A stretch of DNA of 64,000 nucleotides from Dysgonomonas sp. 520 (GTDB lineage Bacteria; Bacteroidota; Bacteroidia; Bacteroidales; Dysgonomonadaceae): positions 20,635 through 84,634 of the forward strand of contig NZ_QVMP01000015.1 of the NCBI RefSeq assembly GCF_010501095.1, given 5' to 3'. The notes below the pieces were generated by a model. The model made no database searches and was not told where the DNA came from. It saw only the letters and a list, made by a program, of their open reading frames with translations. The position numbers and the translations under genes are program-made. Below, piece after piece: positions 45,734-55,800 of the stretch (positions within the stretch are counted from its first letter, which is position 1; every line of letters begins with the position of its first letter).

Positions 45734-46489
45734 ATGATTAAAATTAGGATTGCAGATATTGAATATAACATACCAAGCGGTTATGATGATGTAAAATTAT
45801 CTGATTATGAAAACTGGTTTGGCTCTGAAATTATCACCAAAGAAGATGAAGTAACATTTGTATCTAAGGTATCAGGAATTGAATTAAACACACTTCAAAG
45901 CCTACCATTATCTTTTTATAATGATTTGGTTGGTATTATATCATTTTCTCTTAAAGACACCATCAAGGAAGTTAAAAACAGCATTGAGATTGATGGTGTG
46001 AAATATACTATCAACAATGAAGAAGAACTAACATTAGCAGAATGGATTGATGTAGAAGAAAGTTTAAAATCAGAATCAGATAAGTTAAGTAAAATACTAG
46101 CTGTTGTATGTCGCCCCATTGGTGAAGCCTATGATACCAACAGGTTAGCAGATAGGATTGAATTATTCAAAGGGTTGACAATGGATAAATTGTTTCCATT
46201 ATTCAATTTTTTTTTTGCTCTTAAACGAAAGATACAATCAGATTATGAACCATTGTTTAATGGTGGAGGAACTTCAAAACCAACTTCACCAACTTACAGA
46301 GATTTCTCAAAAAAATGGGGATGGTACAAAGTGGTGGCACAACTTGCGAACCACGATATACAACAAATGGATAACATTTTTACGTTGGGCGTTATCGAAG
46401 TGTTCAACTTCCTTTCGTTTCAAGTTGATAAACAAAATGCAGAAGAAGCTAATAAGAAATTCTTAGAACAATTGAGGAACAATAAATAG
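45734..46489 (+). CDS. Phage protein, tail assembly chaperone-like
   Basis: 251 residues. The start is set by the motif 16 bp upstream; a nearer ATG at 45724 leads to a stop after five codons. The pattern (IRIADIEYNIPSGYDDVKLSDYEN, later LAVVCRPIGEAYDTNRLADR and PLFNFFFALKRK) is one I associate with tail-assembly chaperone-like proteins of Bacteroidetes phages. The C-terminal part is helical. No frameshift site was found. If right, it helps to assemble tape measure and tube in the host cytoplasm. The tape-measure gene is 6 kb away, which is unusual. Confidence 0.5.
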   Translation: MIKIRIADIEYNIPSGYDDVKLSDYENWFGSEIITKEDEVTFVSKVSGIELNTLQSLPLSFYNDLVGIISFSLKDTIKEVKNSIEIDGVKYTINNEEELTLAEWIDVEESLKSESDKLSKILAVVCRPIGEAYDTNRLADRIELFKGLTMDKLFPLFNFFFALKRKIQSDYEPLFNGGGTSKPTSPTYRDFSKKWGWYKVVAQLANHDIQQMDNIFTLGVIEVFNFLSFQVDKQNAEEANKKFLEQLRNNK

Positions 46490-46494
46490 CAGTA

Positions 46495-46520
46495 GGAGCA
46501 ACGTTCATGTTGCCCTTTCT
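46495..46520 (+). terminator. Hairpin between phage genes
   Basis: GCAAC (46498-46502) pairs with GTTGC (46509-46513) over GTTCAT, extended outward after one mismatch, then a T-rich run. Confidence 0.55.
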
Positions 46521-46536
46521 TTATCAATATTATAAA
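46521..46536 (+). promoter_or_regulatory. Phage punctuation motif, copy 2
   Basis: TTATCAATA-TTA-TAAA, 13 bp before the ATG at 46543. TTATCAAT (46521-46528) pairs with ATTGATAA (46546-46553), which directly follows the start codon. Confidence 0.75.
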
Positions 46537-46542
46537 ATCTAT

Positions 46543-47091
46543 ATGATTGATAAGGTAGTTAACATATTTAAAGATGAAGCAAGGCAGCACAAACTAATAA
46601 AATCTTTTTTCTACAATCCTGTATATGAAATTGGTAATGGAAACGAACCACATCCTGTATTCTGGTTAGAATCCCCAATATATTTAAGAAATATTGGTAA
46701 CATAGGGCAAGGCATTGAAATAGATTTGAATTTCACAATTCAAATATTACCAAGTAAAGAAACTGATGAAGTAAAATGTGAAACATTAGCGTTTAGTACA
46801 GGTTTAAATATTATAGAACATATTAAGCAAAATAATCTATTGGAGATTAAACCAAATTGGACTGCATTAACATTGAGAAAATATTATGATAATTCTGCTG
46901 TTGCTGTTCGATTTTCATTAACTGTTGTACATCCCAACATTACTAACCTATGTCTACTTAATGAACACTTTGATACAGATAAACAGTTTGAGGTTAAAGA
47001 ATTGATTAATGACTTTGATGTAAACCCAGCATCTAATTGTACAACTTTTGTAAATAAATTACCTGATTTCTCAATACCAACTACTAGATGA
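46543..47091 (+). CDS. Phage protein, possibly tail terminator/completion
   Basis: 182 residues. I start at the ATG at 46543 (MIDKVVNIFKDEARQHK) because the open frame upstream runs through the terminator and the motif. The fold looks mixed alpha/beta with FFYNPVYEIGNGNEPHPVFW and a beta-rich centre. No family is recognised with certainty; size and position beside the gp10-like protein suggest a tail terminator or completion protein. Its stop overlaps the next start (ATGA), so it is coupled to the gp10-like gene. Confidence 0.5.
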   Translation: MIDKVVNIFKDEARQHKLIKSFFYNPVYEIGNGNEPHPVFWLESPIYLRNIGNIGQGIEIDLNFTIQILPSKETDEVKCETLAFSTGLNIIEHIKQNNLLEIKPNWTALTLRKYYDNSAVAVRFSLTVVHPNITNLCLLNEHFDTDKQFEVKELINDFDVNPASNCTTFVNKLPDFSIPTTR

Positions 47092-47558
47092 ATGCAAAAG
47101 TAAAAGATATACTAAAAGCAATTCAAGCTGATATTGCTACATTGGCTCAATTGGTATTTGATACTGATAGTATTAGTAATAATACCAAAGTCAATAAGAA
47201 CACATTAAAAGATAGCCAATTAGCAAAGGATGTAGAAGTTAAGGTGCAAGAAACTGGCAATCCCATTATTGAAGTATTGTTCAATCACTATATTGTTTAT
47301 CTTGAATGGAATAGACCACCCAAATATAAGAAGCAACCTCCAATAGACGCATTAAAAGATTGGGCTGTTAAGAATGGTATTCCTGATGATAATGAAACAC
47401 TTTGGAAAATATCATATGCAATTTGGCGAGATGGACACCAAGCAAGACCAATCACAGCAACATTGATAACAAATATTGAAGATAAGTTTGATAAAGAATA
47501 TTTTGATATGATTTTTGAAGCACTGATTGATGATTTACTTAATTTCTTTACTGATTAA
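47088..47558 (+). CDS. HK97 gp10-like head-tail connector protein
   Basis: 156 residues. The C-terminal block follows the gp10-like pattern: YLEWNRPPKYKKQPPIDALK, DWAVKNGI, ISYAIWRDG and QARPI, comparable to PPxxxLxxWxxxKG...AYAIxRxIxxxGxxxRPF in connectors. Such proteins sit between portal and tail tube. It overlaps the preceding gene by 4 bp and is followed by a terminator, so the two form a short operon. Confidence 0.6.
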   Translation: MNAKVKDILKAIQADIATLAQLVFDTDSISNNTKVNKNTLKDSQLAKDVEVKVQETGNPIIEVLFNHYIVYLEWNRPPKYKKQPPIDALKDWAVKNGIPDDNETLWKISYAIWRDGHQARPITATLITNIEDKFDKEYFDMIFEALIDDLLNFFTD

Positions 47559-47565
47559 TATAGAT

Positions 47566-47590
47566 AGGGCGTTGTCATGGCAACGCCTTA
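47566..47590 (+). terminator. Hairpin terminator after the gp10-like gene
   Basis: A 9-bp stem (47566-47574 with 47581-47589) with one G-T wobble and a TCATGG loop. The following bases are only weakly T-rich. Confidence 0.65.
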
Positions 47591-47599
47591 GTTGTGTAA

Positions 47600-47615
47600 A
47601 TATCAATACTAAAAA
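47600..47615 (+). promoter_or_regulatory. Phage punctuation motif, copy 3
   Basis: ATATCAATA-CTA-AAAA, 13 bp before the ATG at 47622 and 10 bp after the hairpin. Confidence 0.7.
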
Positions 47616-47621
47616 CTAAAA

Positions 47622-49148
47622 ATGGTAATTAATACAGATATAGCCACAATTATAGATAGCAATGAAATAACCTTAGTCAATAACCCATCATTCATAACAT
47701 TTATGGGTGTGGGTGATGATAGTAATAATAATGATATTCCAACATTTATACTTACAGTAAATAATGCAATTGCTACTGATGGTTATTTTACAATTACTGA
47801 GATTGCTACAGATACCAAACATACATTCAAGGGAACTAAAGATAAATCAACAATATTGAATAATACCAATATATTCTATATCAGTGCTGACAATACAATT
47901 ACAGCTAATAATATAGCTGCCTGTATTTTGCGTGATGGTTGGTTTAAGGCATCATTTGATATATCCACCAGTGGCAACAAGATAATGATTGCTGGAAAAA
48001 GAAAGAACCCAAAGTTTTCATTTTCCATTTCTGATGTAAATAACCTTGGTTTGAGTTATGATAACGCTGATTACATTATAACCAACAACAATAGTTTGTA
48101 TAACAGCACCATTGAATTAGATGTATATAATGCTAATACCAACAGGTTTATTACAACTGTTACCAAATCATTCATTGATGGTGAAGTGTGGTTCGACATC
48201 AACAACATAATGAATAGAATAATGGTATCTTATCCCAATTTGTTATTCAATCCCAATGTCTTAGTAGATAGTGGTTCTTCAATGTCCTACAATTATAAAT
48301 CGAAAAGGACTAAAGATTACGAGATAGAATATTTTTACACAAGTGATAAAAAATATGTTGTCGATGGGTTCAAACGAACGTTGGAAGAAAATAACCTTGA
48401 TGAATATATTTATAATCCCTTAGAAGATAATAAGGTTAACATATTAACCAACAACACCAACAGATATTATAATGTAGGTGAAGATATTACTGCAAATTTC
48501 ATTTATAATGATTACCAACTGACAGATGATTTCAAAATTGGTTGTCTGATAAAATACTATGAAAATACAAGGTTGGTAAAGGAAGATATTATTGCAGTTG
48601 CTGATAATTACCATTTGGTGAATAGCATCTATATCACTGCTGACAAGATAGAGCTAACAGAAGACACACAATATTTTGATGTGGTATTTGTGAAAATTCC
48701 AACAGCATCACCAACAGATTATTATGAAATTTCTACATCAATCAGATATACAATATTGGATGTGTGTAATACAACCAAAGGTTTCTTATTCCTAAATAAA
48801 TTGGGTGGATGGGATTGTTATTATTTCAATTCTGATTTCTACAATGAGTTTAAAACAGATGCTACAACATCATTCAAGACCCTGCAACCTGAATATAAAA
48901 TATCAGATACTTATGAAAAAGTTGAAAGAAAAGATGTGTCTGAAACCTTTGTTATCAAGTCTATGGTTACGAAAGAAATTGCTGAATGGTTGAAAGAATT
49001 AAGCACATCTAAATATGTCTATTCAATAGATGATGAAAATAGATATGTAATAGTGAATGACTTTGATTTATCTGTTGCGGATAAAGATTTATTTGAAGTA
49101 ACAATGAAATATCAATTGGCAGATACTTATAATACTAATATCAAATGA
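47622..49148 (+). CDS. Phage tail/baseplate structural protein
   Basis: 508 residues, almost all beta with many Asn/Asp/Thr. No signal peptide. The C-terminal third carries FLFLNKLGGWDCYYF, KTLQPEYKISDTYEKVERKD and ETFVIKSMVTKEIAEWLKEL, blocks I associate with baseplate or distal-tail proteins of Bacteroidetes phages. A virion role is supported by the motif in front and by its neighbours. The exact position in the tail is not determinable. Confidence 0.55.
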   Translation: MVINTDIATIIDSNEITLVNNPSFITFMGVGDDSNNNDIPTFILTVNNAIATDGYFTITEIATDTKHTFKGTKDKSTILNNTNIFYISADNTITANNIAACILRDGWFKASFDISTSGNKIMIAGKRKNPKFSFSISDVNNLGLSYDNADYIITNNNSLYNSTIELDVYNANTNRFITTVTKSFIDGEVWFDINNIMNRIMVSYPNLLFNPNVLVDSGSSMSYNYKSKRTKDYEIEYFYTSDKKYVVDGFKRTLEENNLDEYIYNPLEDNKVNILTNNTNRYYNVGEDITANFIYNDYQLTDDFKIGCLIKYYENTRLVKEDIIAVADNYHLVNSIYITADKIELTEDTQYFDVVFVKIPTASPTDYYEISTSIRYTILDVCNTTKGFLFLNKLGGWDCYYFNSDFYNEFKTDATTSFKTLQPEYKISDTYEKVERKDVSETFVIKSMVTKEIAEWLKELSTSKYVYSIDDENRYVIVNDFDLSVADKDLFEVTMKYQLADTYNTNIK

Positions 49149-49155
49149 ATTTAAT

Positions 49156-49163
49156 TATATTTG
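49156..49163 (+). promoter_or_regulatory. Host-type -7 box (TATATTTG) for the zinc-ribbon gene
   Basis: An exact TAnnTTTG match 35 bp before the ATG at 49198. The phage motif is absent here. Confidence 0.55.
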
Positions 49164-49197
49164 TATTCAATGCCAATGTTAATTTTAATACACTATT

Positions 49198-49497
49198 ATG
49201 AAAACATTTAAAACAAAAACTGATGCGTATTTTAATTTCAAAAGAGAATTAATACAAGAATTTTCCAAAAGACACCCTAATTTTTTTAATGGAAACCATA
49301 ATCCTGACGACGATGAAATTTATTTAGGTCAGTATATACATCAATATACCAAACGTAAAGAGTGTGGTAAATGTGGCTCAAATGACGACACCAAAGAATA
49401 TACTATAACAATAAGACATCCTTATACATTTGAAGAAATATCACGAACTGCTTTTATTTGTTTGGATTGTGGTAAAAGTAAATATATAGGTATATAA
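49198..49497 (+). CDS. Small zinc-ribbon protein
   Basis: 99 residues. The C-terminal part has two Cys pairs (KECGKCGSND and FICLDCGKSK) that make a four-Cys zinc ribbon; the N-terminal part is charged and helical. It could bind nucleic acid or RNA polymerase, but there is no evidence for either. It stands among virion genes yet has a host-type promoter box, so it may be expressed independently of the late genes. Confidence 0.65.
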   Translation: MKTFKTKTDAYFNFKRELIQEFSKRHPNFFNGNHNPDDDEIYLGQYIHQYTKRKECGKCGSNDDTKEYTITIRHPYTFEEISRTAFICLDCGKSKYIGI

Positions 49498-49511
49498 ATC
49501 AAATAAATGAT

Positions 49512-49519
49512 TATATTTG
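49512..49519 (+). promoter_or_regulatory. Host-type -7 box (TATATTTG) for a candidate small RNA
   Basis: An exact TAnnTTTG match. Transcription would begin at about 49525, at the first hairpin of the candidate RNA, with no start codon or frame of useful length before the terminator. Confidence 0.5.
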
Positions 49520-49523
49520 TACT

Positions 49524-49612
49524 GGAAATAGCTGCAACCTATTTCCGCACGTAACAAATAAAAACATTTTCATAAAAGAGAAGCGAAGCCTGTACGAGTT
49601 ACAGGCTTTTAC
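49524..49612 (+). ncRNA. Candidate phage small RNA, about 89 nt
   Basis: Two perfect hairpins: GGAAATAG/CTATTTCC (49524-49531, 49539-49546) and AAGCCTGTA/TACAGGCTT (49586-49594, 49600-49608), the second followed by TT and a T-rich run. A -7 box ends 4 bases before the first stem. The intervening 40 bases are unpaired and A-rich. No reading frame of note. It may simply be a terminator with an untranslated leader. Confidence 0.4.
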
Positions 49613-49634
49613 ATTTTCTACCTTCCCCATCCAA

Positions 49635-49650
49635 ATATCAATACCATAAA
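49635..49650 (+). promoter_or_regulatory. Phage punctuation motif, copy 4
   Basis: ATATCAATA-CCA-TAAA, 18 bp before the ATG at 49662. AATACCAT (49640-49647) pairs with ATGGTATT (49662-49669), which contains the start codon. Confidence 0.75.
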
Positions 49651-49661
49651 TAAAAATAATA

Positions 49662-52523
49662 ATGGTATTAGTTGAGTTTTACATAAATGATAAATTAATT
49701 GATATTACAGATGCGAATAAATTAGGTATCAGATTAAACAGGCAAGTATTCAAACCTGCTGAATTTACATCTAAAGATGCTCAAATGTCTTATACTATCA
49801 CCATTCCCAACACACCAAGCAATAATGAGATTTTCAACTATGCCAATATAGAAGAAGTTAAGAATAAGTTTAACTATGAGTATGATGCAAAACTGTATGT
49901 AGATACCATTTTGGTGTTTGATGGTAAATTTATGTTGAATGAGATTACTGAAACCACATATAAGGGCAATTTGTATATCCCAACATACAAGACTATCAAA
50001 GATATATTTGGTGACAGGACAATGAACGCCCCATCAAATATACCTGACAAAAATAAGTGGTGGTTGCCATTCTTACTTGAAAACACATCTGTTATCAGCG
50101 TTCACAACCAAAATGCCATTTATGACTACGAAATAAATAATAGCAGTTATGATTGTATATTTCCCTATGTCCTTTATGGTTTGATTCCAAAAGTATCAGA
50201 AGACCCAATGTATCAGGTCAATGGTGAAGAAGTTGGTAAATATTCAAATAAAAACATTTATGATGAATATGCAAGGTTGGGTTATGAGGATATCCCTCCA
50301 TCAATGAATGTGCTGGCTACCATTCAGAAAATGTTTAAGGCAAATGATTTAACCATTGAGGGTACTGCATTTGATGATGACAGGCTAAAACACCTGTATA
50401 TGAGTTATTCCAACCCTACTGACTATGTACAGGAATGGAATTATGGAGATTTATCTACTATTCATATTACTGGAGATTGGTCTATGGCTGATTATTCCTT
50501 TATTTCTTCACCTATTCCAACTCACAATTATTACAATTGGGAACGCCAAATAAGTATTGATTCAGATACTTATGGTGAATATTATAACATCAACCTGTTT
50601 GATACCAACAGAGCCAATTTAACCTATACAGATACAGGTAGTAATTGTATATATTCAGAATATAAGGATAAATATACTGATAAGGATTATACCAGAAAGA
50701 ATTTAGGTGTGATTATACCTAAGTCTGGTTTTTACAGGGTTGATTTAGGTGGAAGCATCCAATTAAACACTGTTGGTGAACACCTTAGATTTTCAGATAA
50801 TGGATTAAAATTTACAAGTACTTCCCAATCACATAGCAATAGAAACAACAGATTTGATAGGTCAAGATATGAGATTCAAGTATTACGTGATTATGGGGAA
50901 GGTGATTTCAATAATAAGAATATTGTAGGCAGCTATAACAGGGCAAACTTTCCACAAGATAGTTGGGATAACCAAAGCCAATACCCTAAATACTACCCAT
51001 CCAGTCAGGGAGCAATGGTAATTGATGCCAGCAGCAACCAAAACTTTGTATGTGGTTTGCATTGGGGAAGGCACGAAGACGACTACAACCCAAAAGACAG
51101 CACCCAAAAATGTAATTATATGTTTATTCAAAATGGTTGGAGTTATAACAATTCCTTTACCCAGAAACAAAAAATATCAAGTATGTACCAAGCTGGAGGG
51201 AGTGGTGGTAATATAGGTATTAATTATTGGCGTTGGGGTTCTGTTGATGGGGATGATGAAACTGCAACAGATGATAATGATATTAAACTTGACTGGGGTG
51301 CTACAACAAAAAGGAAAGGTGTATTGCTAGATGCTCCATCCAATTACATAAATAATACTAATGATACATCTGGCAATGGTCGTGTAAGCAATATCATTTG
51401 GTTAGAGAAAGGAGAACGCCTGACTATAAATGTGGTTGGTGATATGGGTGATATGAGGCGTGGTTCTTCCCATCATAGTGAGTTTGATTCGTGGATAACA
51501 ATAATTGATAAAGTTAATTTTGAGTTGGTTATAACCCCATTCAGAACTGATATAACCTATAACAATTTCACCAACAATGGTGATTATGACAGCAATAGAT
51601 TATTATCTTGGAATGATACTAATTATACAGAAGATGGATTTTTGAAAGGAAAAATAAATCTATTCAAATTTCTACCAAGTGAAATAAAGGTAAATGATTT
51701 CTTGGATAATTTTTGTAAGGCTTTTAACCTGAGGTTATCCCAACCAAGCAAGGGTAAATTCTTATTGGATGTAAAACAAACTAAAGAATTAGGCACATCA
51801 GGTGTTGTTGACTTTGAAGATAAATTTAATATCAAACTTCGTTCTAATGAACCCCTGAATCTACCAAGTGAGATAAAGATAAAGTTCAATGTAGATACTG
51901 ATGAAGAAGGATTTGTCAGCAGCAATAATGAAGATGGTAGTGGTACATTTGAAACAGGTACAGTAAACAGCAATACATTAGAAGTATCTTCATCATTTAG
52001 CTACAATTGGTATAAACCCATCACATTCAATACTATAAAATACAATAGAGGTTCAACAACTGAAAATGTACCAATCATCAGCAAATATGAAGTATGGGAG
52101 AACCCAACATCTGATGATTATGCTGAAATGCAGAAGAAATGGTACACTGATTTGGGTTTAAGATTCTGGTATATAGATGAAATTATAGGTAATAATACTG
52201 ATTTCAGTAATGATATATTCTATATTGGTAGCAATTCAGTTAAACTAATGAGGGTAAAAAATGAATATAACATCAACAAGAACAATATATTAGACTATAA
52301 GAATAAACAACATAGCATATTGAATAACTATTTCACCATTATCACTACCAATGATACCAATTATACTACTATTAAGACTTACCTGAACCCAAGCCAGTAT
52401 GAATTATTGGATGGTAGGAACTTAATAAAGTTAAACAGTGATTTGTATTATGTAAGTGAAATTAGTGGTTATGACCCATTGATGAAAAACACATCTGAAA
52501 TAAAATTGATTAGGAAAATATAA
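49662..52523 (+). CDS. Phage tail hub/baseplate protein
   Basis: 953 residues, beta-rich. The N-terminal domain (VEFYINDKLIDITDANKLGI, NRQVFKPAEFTSKDAQMSYT, then ITIPNTPSNNEIF) follows a pattern known from large tail/baseplate proteins of Bacteroidetes phages. The middle (about 330-640) is Ser/Asn/Gly-rich and looks like a carbohydrate-binding or tip domain. A C-terminal hub-like part contains EIKVNDFLDNFCKAFNLRL. It precedes the tape-measure gene instead of following it. Confidence 0.6.
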   Translation: MVLVEFYINDKLIDITDANKLGIRLNRQVFKPAEFTSKDAQMSYTITIPNTPSNNEIFNYANIEEVKNKFNYEYDAKLYVDTILVFDGKFMLNEITETTYKGNLYIPTYKTIKDIFGDRTMNAPSNIPDKNKWWLPFLLENTSVISVHNQNAIYDYEINNSSYDCIFPYVLYGLIPKVSEDPMYQVNGEEVGKYSNKNIYDEYARLGYEDIPPSMNVLATIQKMFKANDLTIEGTAFDDDRLKHLYMSYSNPTDYVQEWNYGDLSTIHITGDWSMADYSFISSPIPTHNYYNWERQISIDSDTYGEYYNINLFDTNRANLTYTDTGSNCIYSEYKDKYTDKDYTRKNLGVIIPKSGFYRVDLGGSIQLNTVGEHLRFSDNGLKFTSTSQSHSNRNNRFDRSRYEIQVLRDYGEGDFNNKNIVGSYNRANFPQDSWDNQSQYPKYYPSSQGAMVIDASSNQNFVCGLHWGRHEDDYNPKDSTQKCNYMFIQNGWSYNNSFTQKQKISSMYQAGGSGGNIGINYWRWGSVDGDDETATDDNDIKLDWGATTKRKGVLLDAPSNYINNTNDTSGNGRVSNIIWLEKGERLTINVVGDMGDMRRGSSHHSEFDSWITIIDKVNFELVITPFRTDITYNNFTNNGDYDSNRLLSWNDTNYTEDGFLKGKINLFKFLPSEIKVNDFLDNFCKAFNLRLSQPSKGKFLLDVKQTKELGTSGVVDFEDKFNIKLRSNEPLNLPSEIKIKFNVDTDEEGFVSSNNEDGSGTFETGTVNSNTLEVSSSFSYNWYKPITFNTIKYNRGSTTENVPIISKYEVWENPTSDDYAEMQKKWYTDLGLRFWYIDEIIGNNTDFSNDIFYIGSNSVKLMRVKNEYNINKNNILDYKNKQHSILNNYFTIITTNDTNYTTIKTYLNPSQYELLDGRNLIKLNSDLYYVSEISGYDPLMKNTSEIKLIRKI

Positions 52524-52614
52524 CGTCTCAAAACTTCTTGAAAGTATATCTCAACTTATATTCTTTCTTTTTTTAGAATATATACATAATTAATAATTTA
52601 ATATATAATTAATT

Positions 52615-52713
52615 ATGAAAAGTACTATTTTAATTCTTTTGATAAAAGAAATTTTGAGTTTAGTTTTTAAATTAATTTTTGAATATTTAAAATCAAAGAT
52701 AACTAAAAAATAA
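52615..52713 (+). CDS. 32-residue hydrophobic/amphipathic peptide
   Basis: ATG at 52615, TAA at 52711. The peptide starts MKSTILILLIKEILSLVF and ends in a basic tail (SKITKK), enough for one short membrane helix. No family is recognised. It lies between the hub and tape-measure genes and is followed 9 bp later by a strong terminator. It could be a small membrane-active phage peptide or a chance frame in AT-rich DNA. Confidence 0.35.
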   Translation: MKSTILILLIKEILSLVFKLIFEYLKSKITKK

Positions 52714-52721
52714 ATTCTTTT

Positions 52722-52750
52722 AGGGGGGAAATCCACGAGCCCCCCTTTTT
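52722..52750 (+). terminator. Strong terminator before the tape-measure gene
   Basis: AGGGGGG pairs with CCCCCCT over an 11-base loop, followed by TTTT. Confidence 0.8.
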
Positions 52751-52786
52751 CTCTTCAAAAATAATAATAAACCACCACTCATCCAA

Positions 52787-52802
52787 ATATCAATATTCTA
52801 AA
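52787..52802 (+). promoter_or_regulatory. Phage punctuation motif, copy 5
   Basis: ATATCAATA-TTC-TAAA, 17 bp before the ATG at 52813. ATATCAA (52787-52793) pairs with TTGATAT (52805-52811), which ends one base before the start codon. Confidence 0.75.
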
Positions 52803-52812
52803 AGTTGATATA

Positions 52813-55800
52813 ATGGCTGATAAAAAGGTATTTACCATTCAAATAGATGGGGTTGAAAAAAGTTACAATGATGTAATAAAACTAAGTGAAGCATTAAATG
52901 CTATCAATAGTGTTAATGCTACTGTTGCTACAAGTAATCAGGAAGTTGCAGCATCCAACAACACTGTCACCCAATCCCAACAAGAAGTAAGTAAGGCTGG
53001 GCAAGAATATGAGAGAATCCAACAACGTATTCAGGCATTGGAATCTGAATCTACTCGTATCAACATAGAAGCTAACCAACAATTAAGGGATAGGCGAGCA
53101 GAAGTAACAGCAACAGTACAAGCCAATACAGCACAGGAAGGTAGTGTACGCCAAATGGCAGCCCAATTAAAATTATTGAGGGCGCAATATGATAATCTGA
53201 GTAAGGCAGAAAGAGAAAATGCTGATGTTGGTGGTGCATTATTGGCTCAAATTCAAGAATTGGACGCAGCACACAAGGCAGCCAAAGAAGCAACAGGAAG
53301 ACACCAAGAATCAGTTGGTGATTACTCTATTGCTGCCAAAGCAATGAAAGAAGAATTAGGTGATATTGAAAATCAATTAGCAGCAATGATTGCTAATGGA
53401 ATATCACCATCTGATGCAGCATTTCAAGCATTAGCAGAACGTGCAGGGGAGATAAAACAAGCAATCCAAGACGCAAGTGCAAGCATTGATGAATTTGCAT
53501 CACATTCACAGGGCTTGAATAATGTTATTGGTGTTGGTGAAGCATTAACAGGTGTATTTGGTACTGCAACAGGTGTAATGAATATGTTTGGTGTTGCTAA
53601 TGAGGATGTTGAAAGAACTATGCAACAAATGATGGGTGTGATGACAACCCTGCAATCGTTACAGGCATTACAGAATACTTTAACACAAAAAGGAACATTA
53701 GTAAACACATTATATACTAAGGCATTAACTGCATTAGGGATTATTAAAAAAAGTAATATTACTGCAACAGTGGTTGAAACTGCTGCTGAGACTGCCAATA
53801 CTGCTGCACAAGGGGCAAATACAACTGCTACCATTGCTCAAACTGTTGCTACTAAGGCAGCCACCATTGCCACAACCTTATGGAATGCTGTTTTGGCAGC
53901 TAACCCATTGGTATTAATAGCTATGGCATTAGCAGGTGTTGTTGCTGCAATTATTGCATTTAGTGATGAAACTGATAATGCTACTGTTAGTACAAGAAAT
54001 CTTAATTATGCCTTGAATGAAACCAAGTACATTTTATCTGAATTGGAATATCAATTAAATTTTCAAACTCGATTGATGGCAGCACAAGGGAAAAACCAAC
54101 GTGATATTCTTCAATATACCATTGACAAGCGTAAAGAAGAAGTTGATTTAGCCAAAAAAGGATATGAAGAAATGAAATCTGCATTTTCTAAAATGAATGC
54201 AGAAGAACGTGAAGCCAATAAACAAGCCTTACAGGACAGTAAAGATATATACCAATCACAGGAAAAAGCATATCAGGACAGTAAGGACAATATGATAATT
54301 TATGATGCACAACAAAAAACTGATGCAAAGAAAAAACGTGAACAAGATGGTAAACAGGCAGGGCAACAATACAAACAGAATTTAGAAAATTATAAAAAGA
54401 CCTTAAAGTCTTATTTGGAAGAATCCAACAAAATGTGGTTGTTAAATGAGAATACAAGAATCAGTAATTTAAAAGATTCAGCTAATAATATGACTGCTGT
54501 CACCAAAGATGAATTAAAAGTTAGGAATAAAGCAATTAAAGATGCTTATAACCAAGAACTAACCTATGCTTCAACATTGGCTGAAAATGAACAAAAGGTA
54601 TTGAAAGAAAAATATGATGCTCTTATTGTTCAGGCTGAAAAACTAGGACAAGATACAACGAGTATTACAGAAGAATACAATAAACAAAAGGATGAATTGG
54701 ATACCAAATCATTCAATAATCAGAAGAAAATACTGAATGATAGGAACAAAGCAGTTAAAAAATCAAATGATGATTATTTAAAACTTGAAACAGACAGGAT
54801 TAATAAGTTAAGAGATGAACAAACTAAAGCTATTGATAATGAAACAAAACAAATTGAATACCAATTAAATACTATCAATAATTTAAAAGAAAATGCTGTT
54901 GCAAAAAGTGGTAAATTTAACCTGATTGATGTTGATGCTACTAAGAATAACCTTAAAGAAGTTGGTAATGAATTAAATAAATACCTGAAAACCTTAGATA
55001 GTAGTAAAAAACAAATTGAAAGGTACTATGATGCCCTTATTTCAACTTATGACAAAGACAGTCAGGAATATAAAGATGCGGTTGAAAACAAAAAACAGGC
55101 TCTGAACGACTTGGATAATAAGATAAAAACCACCAATAAGGATATTGCAGATAATACACAGGCTGCAACACAGGTGATTAATGATTATTGGGAGGATTTA
55201 TCAGCAAAAATTGGTGAAAAAGTACAAGTTATTTCAGATTCAGTTGGTAGTGTTTTTGAAACTATGTCTATGTTTTTCGATATGCAATTGGAAGAAGCCA
55301 ATGCAAAATTGGATGAAGTAACTGAAAAATATGAAGCTGTTGTTGAATTGCAAGAAGAAAGCAATGAGAGATTGAAAGCCCTGAATGAAGAAGCAAAAAC
55401 AGCGCAGGGAGGTCGTGCCTTAGTTGTACAAGAAGAAATTCAACGTGAAATGGCTTTGAACAAGGAATTAGCCAATCAGGAAAAACAACTTGCCAAAGAA
55501 AAGGAAAAAAGAGAAAAGGAAGCTGCCAAAATCGAAAAGCAACAGAAAAAAACTGAAATGATGGGTAATATTGTGCAGGGTGTTGCCAACACTGCATTAG
55601 CAGTAATCAATGCCTTAACAGTTTCTCCATTCCCATTAGGTTTAGCATTAGCATCTGTTGCAGGGGCAATGGGTGCAGCTCAGGTTGGTATTATGACAGC
55701 ACAATTAAGTAAATTAGAAGATGGTGGATTGATTAAAGGTAAACCCCATTCACAAGGAGGTGCAAGAATTGAAGGTACTAACATAGAAGTTGAAGGCAAT

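Noticed and set aside
45734..46489. Programmed frameshift in the chaperone-like gene
   Set aside because: I found no convincing slippery heptamer near its end with a continuing frame; the T-run at about 46207 lies within a frame that continues normally.
53424..53834. Long minus-strand frames inside the tape-measure gene
   Set aside because: They are antisense shadows of a repetitive coding sequence with strong coding features on the plus strand.
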